Notes: generated by a model from the letters alone, not told the origin. Shown: positions 34,098 through 42,192, numbered from the stretch's first letter. The stretch: 64,000 bases of DNA from Pseudolysinimonas_A sp039912695 (GCF_039912695.1 NZ_JBDSPJ010000012.1:1-64000), one strand, 5' to 3'. Translations and numbers: made by a program.

Positions 34098-34103
34098 AGG
34101 GTA
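34098..34103 (-). promoter_or_regulatory. -10 box (TACCCT) of the ArsR regulator gene
   Basis: TACCCT on the minus strand, 6 bases before ATG 34091. Confidence 0.45.
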
Positions 34104-34181
34104 GTCGGGGCCGCTGAGCGCCGCGCGAGTAGCATTTCCCCCTGGCGTTCTGCCGGGCGTTCCGCGGAGCAAGGGGGTCGG

Positions 34182-35609
34182 ATGCACACGAAGCCTGTGC
34201 GGCATGAGTCCTTGTCGTCTCGCGTCATCGATCGGATCAGCGACTTCTCAGCGTCGCGACCCGCCCGATTCGCGGTGATCGTCTTCGCGGGCCTGATCGC
34301 TGTCTTCACCGCGTTGTTCTCTCTTCCCGCTGCGACAACATCGGGTCAACCAGCGCCGTTCGTCGATGCGCTGTTCACGGGCGTTTCGGTCATCTGTGTC
34401 ACGGGTCTCTCGACGGTCGACATGGCGACGTTCTGGTCGCCGCTCGGTCACGTCTTCGTCTTCTTCGGCGTCGAGATCGGCGGCATCGGCGTCTTGACTC
34501 TCGCCTCGATCCTCGGGCTGGTTATCAGCCGTCGCCTCGGGCTGCGGCAAAAGTTGATGGCCGCGAGCGACGCGAACCCGTCACGCATCCGCAAAGGTCC
34601 GATCGCTGAAGGGCAGGCCGTCGGCCTCGGCGAGACCGGAAAACTCCTCGCGACGGTCGCCGTGAGCGTTCTGGTGATCGAAGGTGCGGTTGCGCTGCTG
34701 CTCTTCCCGCGGATGCTCATCCAGGGTGTCGACCCGCTGACCGCCGCCTGGCAGTCGGTGTACATCTCTGCGATGGCCTTCACCAACACCGGATTCCTGC
34801 CGAGCGAACAGGGTCTCTCCCAGTACGGTTCCGACTGGTGGTTCCTGATCGTCCTGATCCTCGGGGTCGCGTTTGGCGCGATCGGCTTCCCGGTGATCTA
34901 CGCACTGCGCCGCAACCTGCGGCACCCGCGGCGCTGGTCGTTGCACGTGAAACTCACCCTGGTCACCTTCACCCTGTTGACCCTCGGGGGCGCCGTTGCG
35001 TACTTCGTGCTCGAATTTCGCAACCCCGCGACGATGGCCGATATGGATGTCGGGCAACGCATCCTGCAGAGTCTCTTTCTCTCGCAGATGGCGAGATCGG
35101 GCGGTTTCTCAACCCTCGACATCAGCCAGCTCGACGGCTCGAGCCTGCTCGTCACCGACATGTTGATGTTCATCGGCGGCGGGTCAGCATCCACCGCAGG
35201 CGGTATCAAGGTGACGACCCTCGCCGTACTCTTCCTCGCCGCCTTCGCCGAAGCCCGAGGCGTCGACGATATGGAAGCGTACGAGCGACGGATCCCGCAG
35301 GATGTTCTGCGCCTGAGTGTGAGCGTCGTGCTGTGGGGCGCCACGACCGTCGCGGGGGCGACCATCCTCATCCTGCTGATCACCGACAATCAGCCGCTCG
35401 ACTACGTGCTGTTCGACGTCATCAGCGCCTTCGCGACCTGCGGGCTCTCGTCGGGTTTCACCGCACACGCCTCGGATGGCGCGCAATACGTGCTCGCCGC
35501 CACCATGTTTCTGGGACGCATTGGTACCGTGACACTCGCCGCGGCACTCGCGGCGAGCACCCGCCGGCAGTTGTTCCGGCGGCCCGAGGAGAGGCCGATC
35601 GTTGGTTGA
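34182..35609 (+). CDS. TrkH/KtrB family potassium uptake protein
   Basis: A 475-residue channel-like K+ transporter with four repeated membrane-pore-membrane units. The selectivity filters are visible: VICVTGLSTVD, AFTNTGFLP, MARSGGFSTLD and ATCGLSSGF. The gating-loop sequence GGGSASTAGGIKVTT is also present. ATG 34182 was chosen because AAGGGGG lies 5 bases upstream; the much longer open frame starting near 33486 is antisense to the ArsR gene. Confidence 0.92.
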   Translation: MHTKPVRHESLSSRVIDRISDFSASRPARFAVIVFAGLIAVFTALFSLPAATTSGQPAPFVDALFTGVSVICVTGLSTVDMATFWSPLGHVFVFFGVEIGGIGVLTLASILGLVISRRLGLRQKLMAASDANPSRIRKGPIAEGQAVGLGETGKLLATVAVSVLVIEGAVALLLFPRMLIQGVDPLTAAWQSVYISAMAFTNTGFLPSEQGLSQYGSDWWFLIVLILGVAFGAIGFPVIYALRRNLRHPRRWSLHVKLTLVTFTLLTLGGAVAYFVLEFRNPATMADMDVGQRILQSLFLSQMARSGGFSTLDISQLDGSSLLVTDMLMFIGGGSASTAGGIKVTTLAVLFLAAFAEARGVDDMEAYERRIPQDVLRLSVSVVLWGATTVAGATILILLITDNQPLDYVLFDVISAFATCGLSSGFTAHASDGAQYVLAATMFLGRIGTVTLAAALAASTRRQLFRRPEERPIVG

Positions 35610-36273
35610 CAAGATCGCACACGATGCGCCCGTGCTCGTGATTGGGCTCGGACGCTTCGGTGCCGCAACCGCGGGACAGTTGCAGAAGCTCAACCGTGAC
35701 GTACTCGCCGTCGACGAAGACGCCGGCCTCGTGCAGAAATGGGCCGAACGCGTCACCCACGCCGTGCAGGCAGACGCCCGATCGATCGAAGCGCTTCAGC
35801 AGATCGGCGCCGCAGACTTCTCGATCGCGGTCGTCGCCGTCGGCTCGTCGGTCGAGGCCTCGGTGCTCATCACCGCAAACCTGGTCGACCTCAAGATCCC
35901 GCAGATCTGGGCGAAAGCGATCAGCCAATCGCACGGCAAGATCCTGTCGCGCATCGGCGCCAACCATGTCATCTACCCCGAGGCGGAAGCCGGCGAGCGT
36001 GTCGCCCACCTGGTGTCAGGACGGATGATCGACTTCATCGAATTCGACGACGACTTCGCGATCGTCAAGATGTACCCGCCGAAACCGATCCGCGGGATGT
36101 CGCTGGCCGAATCGCACGTGCGCAAGAAATACGGGGTCACCGTCGTCGGCGTGAAAAGCCCCGGCAAAGACTTCACCTACGCGACGGCCGAGACCGTAGT
36201 TTCTAATCACGACCTCATCATCGTCAGCGGTAACACTGCGGATCTGGATCGGTTCTCTGCTTTGCAGACTTAG
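35602..36273 (+). CDS. TrkA/KtrA family potassium channel regulator
   Basis: A 223-residue RCK protein that gates the TrkH-type pore. The N-terminal Rossmann fold VLVIGLGRFGAATAGQLQKL binds nucleotide; ITANLVDLKIPQIWAKAI and the C-terminal RCK-C domain (IRGMSLAESHVRKKYGVTVVGV) follow. The start overlaps the trkH end by 8 bases, so expression is coupled. Confidence 0.92.
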   Translation: MVDKIAHDAPVLVIGLGRFGAATAGQLQKLNRDVLAVDEDAGLVQKWAERVTHAVQADARSIEALQQIGAADFSIAVVAVGSSVEASVLITANLVDLKIPQIWAKAISQSHGKILSRIGANHVIYPEAEAGERVAHLVSGRMIDFIEFDDDFAIVKMYPPKPIRGMSLAESHVRKKYGVTVVGVKSPGKDFTYATAETVVSNHDLIIVSGNTADLDRFSALQT

Positions 36274-36300
36274 GTGACGCGTGGCCGTAGGTGACGCGTG
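36271..36300. repeat. direct repeat spanning the trkA stop codon
   Basis: TAGGTGACGCGTG occurs at 36271-36283, beginning with the TAG stop of the trkA gene, and again at 36288-36300 after a 4-base spacer. The second copy runs into the hairpin at 36298. Confidence 0.8.
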
Positions 36301-36374
36301 ACCCGGATCACATTCGCGAGCCGAAGGAGCGGGGACCCCTACCCCGATCGACTCGCGAATCCGATCCGGGTCAC
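36298..36374. repeat. hairpin with conserved loop, copy B
   Basis: The outer stem GTGACCCGGATC (36298-36309) / GATCCGGGTCAC (36363-36374) and inner stem ATTCGCGAG (36312-36320) / CTCGCGAAT (36352-36360) surround a loop holding the 22-base sequence found in hairpin A, in the opposite orientation (36327-36348). It lies between the convergent trkA and proC genes. Confidence 0.85.
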
Positions 36375-36388
36375 GCTTCGCTGCCCGG

Positions 36389-37216
36389 TCAGGAACCCGC
36401 GGCCAGCTCCTTCGTACGTTGGAGTGCGGCGGAGGTTGCTTGGTCGAAGAGGGTGCCGAGGTTTGCCGACTCGAGTATTGCGATGGCTTGCATTGTGGTG
36501 CCGTTGGGGCTCGTGACGCGGCGGCGGAGTTCTGCGGGGCCTACTTCTGATGCCGCCAGGAGTTCTGAGGCTCCACGGAAGGTGTTCTCGACCATCAGGC
36601 GCGCCTGATCTTCGGTGAAGCCCATCCGCTGGGCTGTCGCGGTGAGTTGTTCGATCAGGAAGTAGACGTAGGCAGGGCCGGAGCCCGAGATGGTGCCGAG
36701 GGCGTCGATCTGGTCTTCCGGCAGTTCAACGACGGCTCCGACCGCTTCGAAAAGGTCGCGCACCAGGGCGAGATCGTCGGGGGTGACCCGTGAGCCCGCG
36801 GCGAGACCCGTCACGCCGCGACGCACGACGGATGGCGTGTTGGGCATCGTGCGCACGACCGGGTTGCTGACGATCGCCTCAATCGTCGCAATGGTGACGC
36901 CGGCCGCAATGCTGACGACCACGGCATCCGGTTCGAGGTCGCCTGCGATGGAGCGCAGCAGATCGGGCACCATGGCGGGCTTGACGCCGATCAGAACCAC
37001 CCGTGCATCACGGAGCGCCGTCGCGGTGGCACCCGGGTCCGACTCGAGTGCCCACGAGTCGACGCCCGGCAGCCGCACCGCTTCCGCCTTCGCCGCCGTA
37101 CGGTTGGTGACGGCCACACCCGCGGTCGCGCGCCCGGAGTCGATCAGGCCGACGAGGATCGCCCCACCCATCGAACCGGCTCCGAGAATGGCGATACGCG
37201 GGAGATTTCGGCTCAC
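36389..37216 (-). CDS. proC: pyrroline-5-carboxylate reductase
   Basis: A 275-residue NAD(P)H-dependent enzyme that makes proline from pyrroline-5-carboxylate. The Rossmann motif is IAILGAGSMGGAILVGL; the family signature lies in IDALGTISGSGPAYVYFLIEQLTATAQRMGF; the tail contains RRRVTSPNGTTMQAI. The start is a GTG 6 bases after TACACT, whose box overlaps the -10 box of the divergent CDF gene. Confidence 0.93.
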   Translation of the reverse strand: MSRNLPRIAILGAGSMGGAILVGLIDSGRATAGVAVTNRTAAKAEAVRLPGVDSWALESDPGATATALRDARVVLIGVKPAMVPDLLRSIAGDLEPDAVVVSIAAGVTIATIEAIVSNPVVRTMPNTPSVVRRGVTGLAAGSRVTPDDLALVRDLFEAVGAVVELPEDQIDALGTISGSGPAYVYFLIEQLTATAQRMGFTEDQARLMVENTFRGASELLAASEVGPAELRRRVTSPNGTTMQAIAILESANLGTLFDQATSAALQRTKELAAGS

Positions 37217-37222
37217 GTGCCG

Positions 37223-37232
37223 AGTGTAGGTT
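37223..37232. promoter_or_regulatory. overlapping divergent -10 boxes of proC and the CDF transporter gene
   Basis: On the minus strand TACACT (37223-37228) lies 6 bases before the proC GTG. On the plus strand TAGGTT (37227-37232) lies 7 bases before ATG 37240. The boxes share 2 bases, so the two promoters should exclude each other. Confidence 0.55.
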
Positions 37233-37239
37233 GAAACTC

Positions 37240-38199
37240 ATGAGCACAGAGGGCGGTACTCGGGCCGTCGTCGCGGCCCTGCTGGCCAATACCGGCATCG
37301 CGATTACGAAGTTCATCGCGGCCGCTATCTCGGGTTCCGCGTCGATGCTCGCGGAGGCGATCCACTCGCTCGCCGACTCGGGCAACCAGGTGTTACTGCT
37401 CGTGGGCGGTCGCCGTTCGAAGAAGGATGCGGACAGCGCGCATCCCTTCGGCTACGGGCGCGAGCGGTTCATCTACGCGTTCCTGGTCTCGATCATCCTG
37501 TTCTCGGTGGGCGGTGTCTTCTCGCTCTACGAAGGCATTCACAAACTCTCGGAGCACGAACCGCTCAAACTCCCGTGGCTTCCGCTGGTCGTGCTCGCCG
37601 TCTCGATCGTGCTGGAGAGTTTCTCGCTGCGCACCGCCGTTCGCGAGTCGAACCACAGCCGAACGAAGGGTCAGAGCTGGGTTGCGTTCATCCGGCATGC
37701 CAAACAGCCCGAGCTGCCGATCATCCTGCTCGAAGACGTTGCGGCGCTCACCGGCCTGACCTTCGCGTTCGCGGGCGTCGGACTCACGATCCTGACCGGC
37801 GACGTTCTGTGGGATGCCATCGGCACGATTGCGATCGGTGCGCTGCTGGTGGTGGTGGCGATCATTCTCGGCATCGAGACGAAGTCGCTGCTGATTGGCG
37901 AGGGAGCCACGGCGGGCGATCTCGCGAAGATTCGCGCGGCGTTCAACGGTCACGCCAAAGTCGAGGCCGTCATCCACATGAAAACTCTTTACCTCGGACC
38001 CGACGAGTTGATGGTGGCCGCCAAAGTCGCCGTGCCGAAGGCGACGAGGGCCACCGAAATCGCGAAGGCCATCAATGAGATCGAAGCGTCGGTGCGGGCG
38101 GCCGTTCCCGCCGCCCGGGTGATCTACATCGAGCCTGACATCTACGTCACACCGGGATCGCCGAGCACCGACGCGATCGTCGTGCAGAGCTCAAACTAG
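37240..38199 (+). CDS. cation diffusion facilitator family transporter
   Basis: A 319-residue CDF-type metal exporter. About six membrane segments are visible; the first metal-site helix contains MLAEAIHSLADSGNQ, with the family's HxxxD arrangement, and DAIGTIAIGALLVVVAIILGIE is in helix 5. A C-terminal cytoplasmic domain has KVEAVIHMKTLYLGPDELMVAAKV. It probably exports Zn, Fe or Mn; the metal cannot be read from sequence. ATG 37240 is supported by the -10 spacing. Confidence 0.9.
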   Translation: MSTEGGTRAVVAALLANTGIAITKFIAAAISGSASMLAEAIHSLADSGNQVLLLVGGRRSKKDADSAHPFGYGRERFIYAFLVSIILFSVGGVFSLYEGIHKLSEHEPLKLPWLPLVVLAVSIVLESFSLRTAVRESNHSRTKGQSWVAFIRHAKQPELPIILLEDVAALTGLTFAFAGVGLTILTGDVLWDAIGTIAIGALLVVVAIILGIETKSLLIGEGATAGDLAKIRAAFNGHAKVEAVIHMKTLYLGPDELMVAAKVAVPKATRATEIAKAINEIEASVRAAVPAARVIYIEPDIYVTPGSPSTDAIVVQSSN

Positions 38200-38208
38200 G
38201 AGAACCTC

Positions 38209-38574
38209 ATGGAACTACTCGCGACCGTCAGCAACGTCCTGTTCGCCCTCCACATGTTCGGCCTCGCCGCCATCGTGGGTGGATTCTTCGTGCAACTCCG
38301 GCACAAGGTCGACTTCGTGCTGTGGCCGCTCCTCGCCGGCGCGATCACCCAGGTGGTCACCGGGCTGGGGATGGTCGGGATCGCTCAAACGTCTACCGAC
38401 GACAAGCTCAACATGGCGTGGGTGGGCGTGAAGCTGGTGATCGCCGTCATCGTGCTGATCGCGGCAATCGTCGCCGTGGTTCAGAAGCGGCGCGGCGGGC
38501 GCGTGCAGCCGTGGTTTCACGCCGCGGGCGGCCTCGCCGTGATCAACGTCTTGGTCGCCACTCTCTGGCACTAG
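38209..38574 (+). CDS. four-helix membrane protein, function unknown
   Basis: A 121-residue protein with four predicted membrane segments (LFALHMFGLAAIVGGFFV, LLAGAITQVVTGLGMVGI, VIAVIVLIAAIVAVV, GGLAVINVLVATLWH). It lies 9 bases after the CDF gene with AGGAG before the ATG, so the two are probably cotranscribed. Conserved HMFG and QVVTG positions resemble small actinobacterial membrane proteins of unknown role. Confidence 0.75.
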   Translation: MELLATVSNVLFALHMFGLAAIVGGFFVQLRHKVDFVLWPLLAGAITQVVTGLGMVGIAQTSTDDKLNMAWVGVKLVIAVIVLIAAIVAVVQKRRGGRVQPWFHAAGGLAVINVLVATLWH

Positions 38575-39008
38575 GCGTCGCGCACGTCGGCAAAGAATTG
38601 CCGCAACAGTTCGCCGCTCTCGGCGTCGAGCACCCCGGAAACGACCTCGGCCCGGTGCGGCAGCCGTCGATCGCGCAGCACGTCGTAGACGCTCCCTGCG
38701 GCGCCGGCTTTCTCATCCCACGCACCAAACACCACCCGGGGCACCCGCGCCGCGAGAATCGCCCCCGCGCACATCACGCAGGGCTCGAGAGTCACCACCA
38801 GGGTCACATCGGAGAGTTGCCAGGTGCCGCGAAGTTCTGCCGCTCGACGCAGGGCGACGATCTCGGCGTGCGCGGTCGGATCGTGAGTCTTCTCCCGCTC
38901 GTTACGGCCGTGCGCGAGAACTGAGCCATCGGCATCCAGAATCACAGCGCCAACCGGCACGTCTCCCGTGCTGAGCGCGAGTTCGGCCTCCGCGAGCGCA
39001 AGGCGCAT
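38571..39008 (-). CDS. tadA: tRNA-specific adenosine deaminase
   Basis: A 145-residue (from ATG 39008) deaminase that converts A34 to inosine in tRNA-Arg. The zinc site is complete: the HAE of DPTAHAEIVALRR, with the catalytic Glu, and PCVMCAGAIL. The start is uncertain. The ATG at 39008 opens directly at the first conserved helix. The frame continues upstream to a position (39071) where TAGGGT lies 7 bases before an in-frame ATC, the geometry of the leaderless genes here, but the codon is not a normal start. Confidence 0.88.
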   Translation of the reverse strand: MRLALAEAELALSTGDVPVGAVILDADGSVLAHGRNEREKTHDPTAHAEIVALRRAAELRGTWQLSDVTLVVTLEPCVMCAGAILAARVPRVVFGAWDEKAGAAGSVYDVLRDRRLPHRAEVVSGVLDAESGELLRQFFADVRDA

Positions 39009-39064
39009 CGCGGCGATGTCTGAGGTGTCGGCAGAAGCCGTGCCGGACGAAGAGAGGGGCTCGA

Positions 39065-39078
39065 TAGCATCGACCCTA
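39065..39078. promoter_or_regulatory. divergent -10 boxes of upp and tadA
   Basis: TAGCAT (39065-39070, plus strand) lies 7 bases before ATG 39078 of upp. TAGGGT (39073-39078, minus strand) faces tadA. The layout resembles that between proC and the CDF gene. Confidence 0.45.
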
Positions 39079-39710
39079 TGCGCTTGCATGTCGCCGACCA
39101 TCCGCTCATCACCCACAAGTTGACCGTGCTCCGCGACGAGACGACGCCGTCGCCGACGTTTCGCGCGCTCGTCGAAGAGTTGGTCACGCTGCTCGCCTAC
39201 GAGGCGACCCGCAACGTGCGCACGCAACCTTTGACAATCCGCACCCCGGTGGCGGAAACCACCGGTCTCGCGATCAGCTCTCCGCGGCCGCTCGTGGTGC
39301 CCATCCTTCGTGCCGGACTCGGGATGCTGGACGGCATGGTCAAACTGGTTCCGACCGCCGAGGTCGGCTTTCTCGGCATGATGCGCGACGAAGAGACCCT
39401 TCAGCCGACGACCTACGCGAACCGCCTACCCGACGATCTGTCTGATCGGCAATGCTTCGTGCTCGACCCGATGCTCGCCACCGGCGGATCGCTGAGCGCC
39501 GCCATCCAGTACCTGTTCGATCGCGGAGCAGTCGACGTGACCGCCATTTGCCTCATCGGTGCGCCCGAAGGCGTCGAAGCCGTTCGCAAGGCCACCGAGG
39601 GTCGCGATGTAACCGTGGTACTCGGTGCTCTCGACGAGAGACTCAACGAGGTCGGCTACATCGTGCCGGGGCTTGGGGATGCCGGCGACCGGCTCTACGG
39701 CCTGGTCTAA
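39078..39710 (+). CDS. upp: uracil phosphoribosyltransferase
   Basis: A 210-residue salvage enzyme that makes UMP from uracil and PRPP. Landmarks: MRLHVADHPLITHKLTVLRD, VVPILRAGLGMLDGM, the PRPP loop in CFVLDPMLATGGSLSAAI, and the uracil-binding C-terminus VGYIVPGLGDAGDRLYG. Leaderless start. Confidence 0.95.
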   Translation: MRLHVADHPLITHKLTVLRDETTPSPTFRALVEELVTLLAYEATRNVRTQPLTIRTPVAETTGLAISSPRPLVVPILRAGLGMLDGMVKLVPTAEVGFLGMMRDEETLQPTTYANRLPDDLSDRQCFVLDPMLATGGSLSAAIQYLFDRGAVDVTAICLIGAPEGVEAVRKATEGRDVTVVLGALDERLNEVGYIVPGLGDAGDRLYGLV

Positions 39711-39755
39711 GAGCGCGTAGTTGCGTTTGGGGCCGGGGTAGGCGACACTTTTGAG

Positions 39756-39816
39756 CATGACCGCAACCGAGCGTGCCCTGACCTCCCTCGAGGTGGAGTC
39801 GGTGCGTGCGGTCATG
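39756..39816. repeat. large imperfect hairpin between upp and the winged-helix gene
   Basis: Outer arms CATGACCGCA (39756-39765) and TGCGGTCATG (39807-39816) are perfect; inner pairs ACCGA/TCGGT and ACCTC/GAGGT continue the fold. It may end the upp transcript or be a regulatory site. The rest of 39711-39948 shows no gene. Confidence 0.6.
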
Positions 39817-39948
39817 TGTTGTCGAATGTGTGCGTAGCAGACGCCCTTCGGAGCCCGTTCCGTGGCTCCCGCATCTCACCCACACCCTCTGAGGCGGTTC
39901 ACGATGGTTGACTCCACGCCGCCTCCTTCTGACCAAGGATTCGACACC

Positions 39949-40647
39949 ATGTCACTTGCCACCCTGTCCCAGCTCCGACCCACCTCCGCCCCCGTCGCCG
40001 AGACCCCGGCCCCGGCCGTCAACCGCATCCGTGCGGTACCCGAAGGCACCGAAGCTCGCGGCTTCGCGCTCTACGTCGGCCTCGACGAACTCAAGGCCGC
40101 GGATGCCGGCACCGACCTCCCTCGAATCGTCGAGGCGATCAAGCGGCTGGTCGCCGACCTCGCCCCGGGATCCGAGACCTACGCGTCCGTTGCGCTCGCC
40201 CCGATCGGTGCGGGCGGACGCGATGTGGATGTCGTCCGCCTCGCCCTGCAAGATCCGGCGGCCCTCGCGAAGCACCGCCAATCCGCCGCGGCCGACAAGG
40301 CCGAGCCGAAGGGTGGCGTCGTGATCGACATCTCGCGCAAGCGCGTGCAGCTCGACGGCGACACCGCACCGCTGACCTACAAGGAGTTCGAGCTGCTGCA
40401 GTTCCTCGTGCTGCGCGAAGGCCGCACCATCGACCGCACCGAGATCATCTCGACCCTCTGGGGCGACACCGACGACGAAGAGACGCCGAACGAGCGCACG
40501 ATCGACGTGCACGTGCGGCGGCTGCGTTCCAAGCTCGGTGCCTACGAAGACATCGTGCGCACCGTGCGCGGGGCCGGATACCGGTTCGACCGCCACGCGG
40601 ACGTCACGATCCGCTACGCCTCGACGCCGTCGCCCGACATCTTCTGA
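39949..40647 (+). CDS. winged-helix (OmpR/PhoB-type) regulator without receiver domain
   Basis: A 232-residue protein. Residues ~140-225 are a full OmpR-type winged helix: PLTYKEFELLQFLVLREGRTIDRTEIISTLWG, then NERTIDVHVRRLRSKLGAYEDIVRTVRGAGYRF. The N-terminal part, residues ~30-125 (RGFALYVGLDELKAADAG...), is not a response-regulator receiver: it has no DD/D/K phosphorylation set, and I do not recognise it. ATG 39949 has AAGGA upstream. It therefore probably acts without a sensor kinase. Confidence 0.82.
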   Translation: MSLATLSQLRPTSAPVAETPAPAVNRIRAVPEGTEARGFALYVGLDELKAADAGTDLPRIVEAIKRLVADLAPGSETYASVALAPIGAGGRDVDVVRLALQDPAALAKHRQSAAADKAEPKGGVVIDISRKRVQLDGDTAPLTYKEFELLQFLVLREGRTIDRTEIISTLWGDTDDEETPNERTIDVHVRRLRSKLGAYEDIVRTVRGAGYRFDRHADVTIRYASTPSPDIF

Positions 40648-40667
40648 TCACCCGCATCTTCTGATCA
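40638..40667. repeat. direct repeat spanning the stop codon of the winged-helix gene
   Basis: CATCTTCTGATCA occurs at 40638-40650, containing the TGA stop, and again at 40655-40667 after a 4-base spacer. Convergent junction with a MarR gene. Confidence 0.8.
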
Positions 40668-40746
40668 TTCGTCGTCGAACGCGGTGACCGCGCGTCGATT
40701 GCCTTCGGCACTCATCAGCGCGCGAATCGCCCGTCGCCGAGCCGAG

Positions 40747-41157
40747 CTAGCCGCTGGCGAGCAGTTTCGCGATCAGGGTATCGAGTTGCTGCAGCTCGCC
40801 GGCATCCAGCGGTCCGAAGGACTCTTCGAGCACGCCGCGCGTAAGGGAGACTCCCTCCTGAAACAGCCGCTCGCCTTTCGCGGTGAGAACGGGACGGATG
40901 GCGCGCCCGGCTCCCGCCGCCCGCGCGATGAGCCCGCGATCCTCAAGCCGGGCCGCGAGAGTTCCGAACGCCTGGTCGGTTTGGAAGGTCAGAACCGCCA
41001 GATCGTGTAACGACGACCCGGGCCGCTCGGACAGGTGGCGTAGCGCATCCCACTGCACGATGGTCAATCCGATCGAGGCGAGCGCCTCGTTGGCGGCGCG
41101 GTGGTGTTTCATCTGCAGGCGTTTGACGGAGAGGCCAAGGTCGTGCAGCGAGGTCAT
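40747..41157 (-). CDS. MarR family transcriptional regulator
   Basis: A 136-residue winged-helix repressor: LTIVQWDALRHLSERPGSSLHDLAVLTFQTDQAFGTLAARLEDRGLIARAAGAGRAIRPVLTAKGERL. ATG 41157 lies 6 bases after TAGAGT on the minus strand. Divergent from an alpha/beta hydrolase gene with a palindrome between them, the usual layout of a MarR repressor and its target. Confidence 0.88.
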   Translation of the reverse strand: MTSLHDLGLSVKRLQMKHHRAANEALASIGLTIVQWDALRHLSERPGSSLHDLAVLTFQTDQAFGTLAARLEDRGLIARAAGAGRAIRPVLTAKGERLFQEGVSLTRGVLEESFGPLDAGELQQLDTLIAKLLASG

Positions 41158-41163
41158 GGCGCC

Positions 41164-41169
41164 ACTCTA
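41164..41169 (-). promoter_or_regulatory. -10 box (TAGAGT) of the MarR gene
   Basis: TAGAGT on the minus strand, 6 bases before ATG 41157. Confidence 0.45.
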
Positions 41170-41184
41170 TCGATGTCTACGCTT

Positions 41185-41196
41185 GTTTATATAAAC
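41185..41196. promoter_or_regulatory. candidate MarR operator
   Basis: GTTTATATAAAC is a perfect 12-bp palindrome in an AT-rich island between the divergent MarR and hydrolase genes; it would cover the hydrolase promoter. Confidence 0.6.
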
Positions 41197-41218
41197 ATAT
41201 TGATATACGGTGGCGTCC

Positions 41219-42001
41219 ATGACCGCCGTCCCCACCACGCATCACCTGTCCACCTCGCGCGGCGAGGTCGAACTGAGCACCCTGGAAAACGGCTCTGGTC
41301 GGCCCGTGCTGCTGCTCCACGGAGGCGCCGGCCCGCAATCGGTGGCTGTGTTCGCCGATCTCCTTGCCGAGTCGCGGGGAGTGCGGGTCATCACACCGAC
41401 GCATCCCGGCTTCGGAGGCACGCCCCGACCCGACGGGATCGCGGACATCCCGGCCCTCGCCGAGGTCTACGTCACCCTCCTCGACGAGTTGGGCCTGGAT
41501 GACGTCACCGTGATCGGCAACTCCGTCGGCGGCTGGATCGCCAGCGAGATCGCCTTGCGGCACTCCCCTCGCGTCAGCCGGATGGTATTGGTCGACGCGA
41601 CGGGACCTGTCGTGGACGGCTACCCCGGCATCGACTTCTTTTCGATACCGATCCCGCAGATCGCCGACTACAGCTTCTTCGCGCCCGACAACTTCCGCAT
41701 CGACCCGTCGACACTTTCGCCTGCCGCGCAAGCCGGCTTCGCGGCGAACCGAGCGACACTTGCCGTCTACGGCGGACCGACGATGGATGACCCGACGCTA
41801 CTCGGCCGCCTCGGCGAAATCGACGTGCCGACTCTCGTTATCTGGGGAGAGGCCGATCGAATCGTCGAACCCGGCTACGGCCGCGCCTATGCAGCTGCGA
41901 TCCCCGGCGCTCGCTTCGAATTACTGAGCGGTACTGGCCACGTGCCGCAGGTTGAGACTCCCGAACTGCTGCTCGCCGCGGTCGCCGTGGTCATGAGCTG
42001 A
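41219..42001 (+). CDS. alpha/beta hydrolase
   Basis: A 260-residue hydrolase. The oxyanion loop is LLLHGGAG; the nucleophile elbow VIGNSVGGWIAS gives Ser; the acid is in VIWGEADRIVEP and the histidine in LSGTGHVPQVETPE. ATG 41219 is used; GTG 41210 is an alternative. The cap domain is short. Substrate unknown, probably a compound sensed by the divergent MarR regulator. Confidence 0.87.
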   Translation: MTAVPTTHHLSTSRGEVELSTLENGSGRPVLLLHGGAGPQSVAVFADLLAESRGVRVITPTHPGFGGTPRPDGIADIPALAEVYVTLLDELGLDDVTVIGNSVGGWIASEIALRHSPRVSRMVLVDATGPVVDGYPGIDFFSIPIPQIADYSFFAPDNFRIDPSTLSPAAQAGFAANRATLAVYGGPTMDDPTLLGRLGEIDVPTLVIWGEADRIVEPGYGRAYAAAIPGARFELLSGTGHVPQVETPELLLAAVAVVMS

Positions 42002-42011
42002 ATCGCTCATG
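41992..42011 (+). terminator. hairpin over the stop codon of the hydrolase gene
   Basis: CATGAGC and GCTCATG pair around a 6-base loop that holds the TGA stop. Short and without a T tract, so only a weak terminator call. The remainder of 42012-42192 shows no gene. Confidence 0.4.
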
Positions 42012-42192
42012 ATTCGCAGGCTGCACCACGTTGTCATTCAGTCACCAAGGCGGGGAACGCTTCCCGCGCTTGGTCGATCGGAACGGGTGCGGCATATCGC
42101 TCGGTCATGATCCAATACGTGCGGCAAAGTATGCACCGGTAAAGAAGATTTTTGCATGACAAGCGAAGCGGTAGTCGTGCCGCTTGCACTCA

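Noticed and set aside
33486..34181. Long N-terminal extension of the TrkH frame
   Set aside because: It runs antisense through the ArsR gene. The ATG at 34182 has a strong ribosome site, and the protein starts normally there.
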